Source: DASWKG01 sp036396755 (GTDB lineage: Bacteria > Actinomycetota > UBA4738 > CALAEC01). From it: a stretch of 13,457 nt of DNA. The position numbers were made by a program, and so were the translations under genes. Shown one piece after another: positions 13,200 to 13,457 of the stretch; the stretch's first letter is position 1; every line of letters begins with the position of its first letter. The stretch is from assembly GCA_036396755.1 (NCBI GenBank), contig DASWKG010000074.1, positions 1-13,457 of the forward strand, written 5' to 3'. The notes beneath the pieces were generated by a model. That model worked only from the letters and a program-made list of their open reading frames with translations, made no database searches and was not told the origin of the DNA.

Positions 13200-13457
13200 G
13201 TGATCGACGTTCGTGGGCTCCACAAGGCGTTCGGCGACCGGGTGTTGTTCCGGGACGCCTCGCTCCGCATCGGCGCCCGCGACCGGCTCGCGCTCGTCGG
13301 GCCGAACGGGTCGGGCAAGACCACGCTCGTCGAGATGATCGCGGGCCTCCAGGAGCCCGACGCCGGCGAGATCCAGCTCCCGAAGGACACCGCGCTCGGC
13401 TACCTGCCGCAGGAGACCGACGCCCTGCGCGGCAAGACCGTGCTGGCCGAGGTGCTC
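13200..13457 (+). CDS. ABC-F family ATPase, N-terminal part (runs off the window)
   Basis: The first 86 residues are present and the frame stays open to the window edge. It begins MIDVRGLHKAFGDRVLF, then has a Walker A GPNGSGKT at 34-41, EMIAGLQEPDAGEI (45-58), and GYLPQE at 67-72, the Q-loop form usual in ABC-F proteins. ABC-F proteins carry two ATPase domains and no membrane part; they act on the ribosome as translation factors or antibiotic-protection proteins. Lacking the linker and second domain, I cannot say which subgroup this is. The start is GTG 13200, supported by the -10 box six bases before it and by the exact beginning of the ABC strand. It is divergent from the 69-residue gene. 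Confidence 0.88.
   Translation, partial: MIDVRGLHKAFGDRVLFRDASLRIGARDRLALVGPNGSGKTTLVEMIAGLQEPDAGEIQLPKDTALGYLPQETDALRGKTVLAEVL

Noticed and set aside
1..13457. Defence island, prophage, CRISPR or biosynthetic cluster
   Set aside because: No nuclease, integrase, transposase, spaced short repeats, or synthase genes are visible; the genes are alternating single units.

Overview
The window is GC-rich (about 70% or more over most of its length, with hand-counted lines up to 78%). It reads as a chromosomal segment of an uncultured high-GC Actinomycetota (Actinobacteria). The supporting signs are a COG2085-type (F420 oxidoreductase fold) Rossmann protein, a secreted LVIVD beta-propeller protein of the kind common in actinobacteria, PxKF and OmpL47-like secreted modules, and several genes whose start codon lies exactly six bases after a TANNNT -10 box, the leaderless arrangement familiar from mycobacteria. 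I cannot place it below phylum; a deep-branching class such as Thermoleophilia or Acidimicrobiia is a guess.

Layout: (1) 83-1244, a MarR regulator (-) divergent from a small Rossmann oxidoreductase (+), in the least GC-rich part of the window. (2) 1288-4482 (-), a 1064-residue secreted S15 Xaa-Pro peptidase-like enzyme with Ser-Asp-His triad, jelly-roll domain, Ig/OmpL47-like modules and a PxKF tail. (3) 4612-5403 (+), a cytoplasmic alpha/beta hydrolase of the family often fused to OsmC. (4) 5452-8547 (-), a 1031-residue secreted M6 (immune inhibitor A-like) metalloprotease. (5) 8653-9540 (-), a class I SAM methyltransferase. (6) 9596-9895 (+), a small protein with a basic half and an acidic half. 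(7) 10035-12488 (+), a secreted LVIVD beta-propeller protein with two tandem Ig-like repeats. (8) 12495-13167 (-), an NTF2/SnoaL-like protein and a 69-residue unknown. (9) 13200-end (+), the start of an ABC-F ATPase.

The most interesting thread links the three secreted proteins. The metalloprotease and the propeller protein end in the same roughly 150-residue helical domain (LDPHxG and VFDxER motifs, LVEID, and a terminal AIxHxxKAWxxAxKSI), which I do not recognise as a named family. The propeller protein also shares a cysteine-paired Ig-like module with the S15 peptidase. None of the three has a sortase signal or C-terminal membrane anchor, so these tails are candidates for retention, folding or partner-binding modules. 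The two proteases together suggest extracellular protein degradation: an endopeptidase plus an exopeptidase that removes Xaa-Pro dipeptides.

Start architecture splits into two groups. The three secreted-protein genes and the oxidoreductase have Shine-Dalgarno leaders. The methyltransferase, the small bipolar protein, the 69-residue protein, the NTF2-like protein and the ABC-F gene look leaderless. No intergenic gap exceeds 140 bp, and I see no rRNA, tRNA, CRISPR array, insertion sequence or phage gene. Bases 1-82 hold nothing I can assign.
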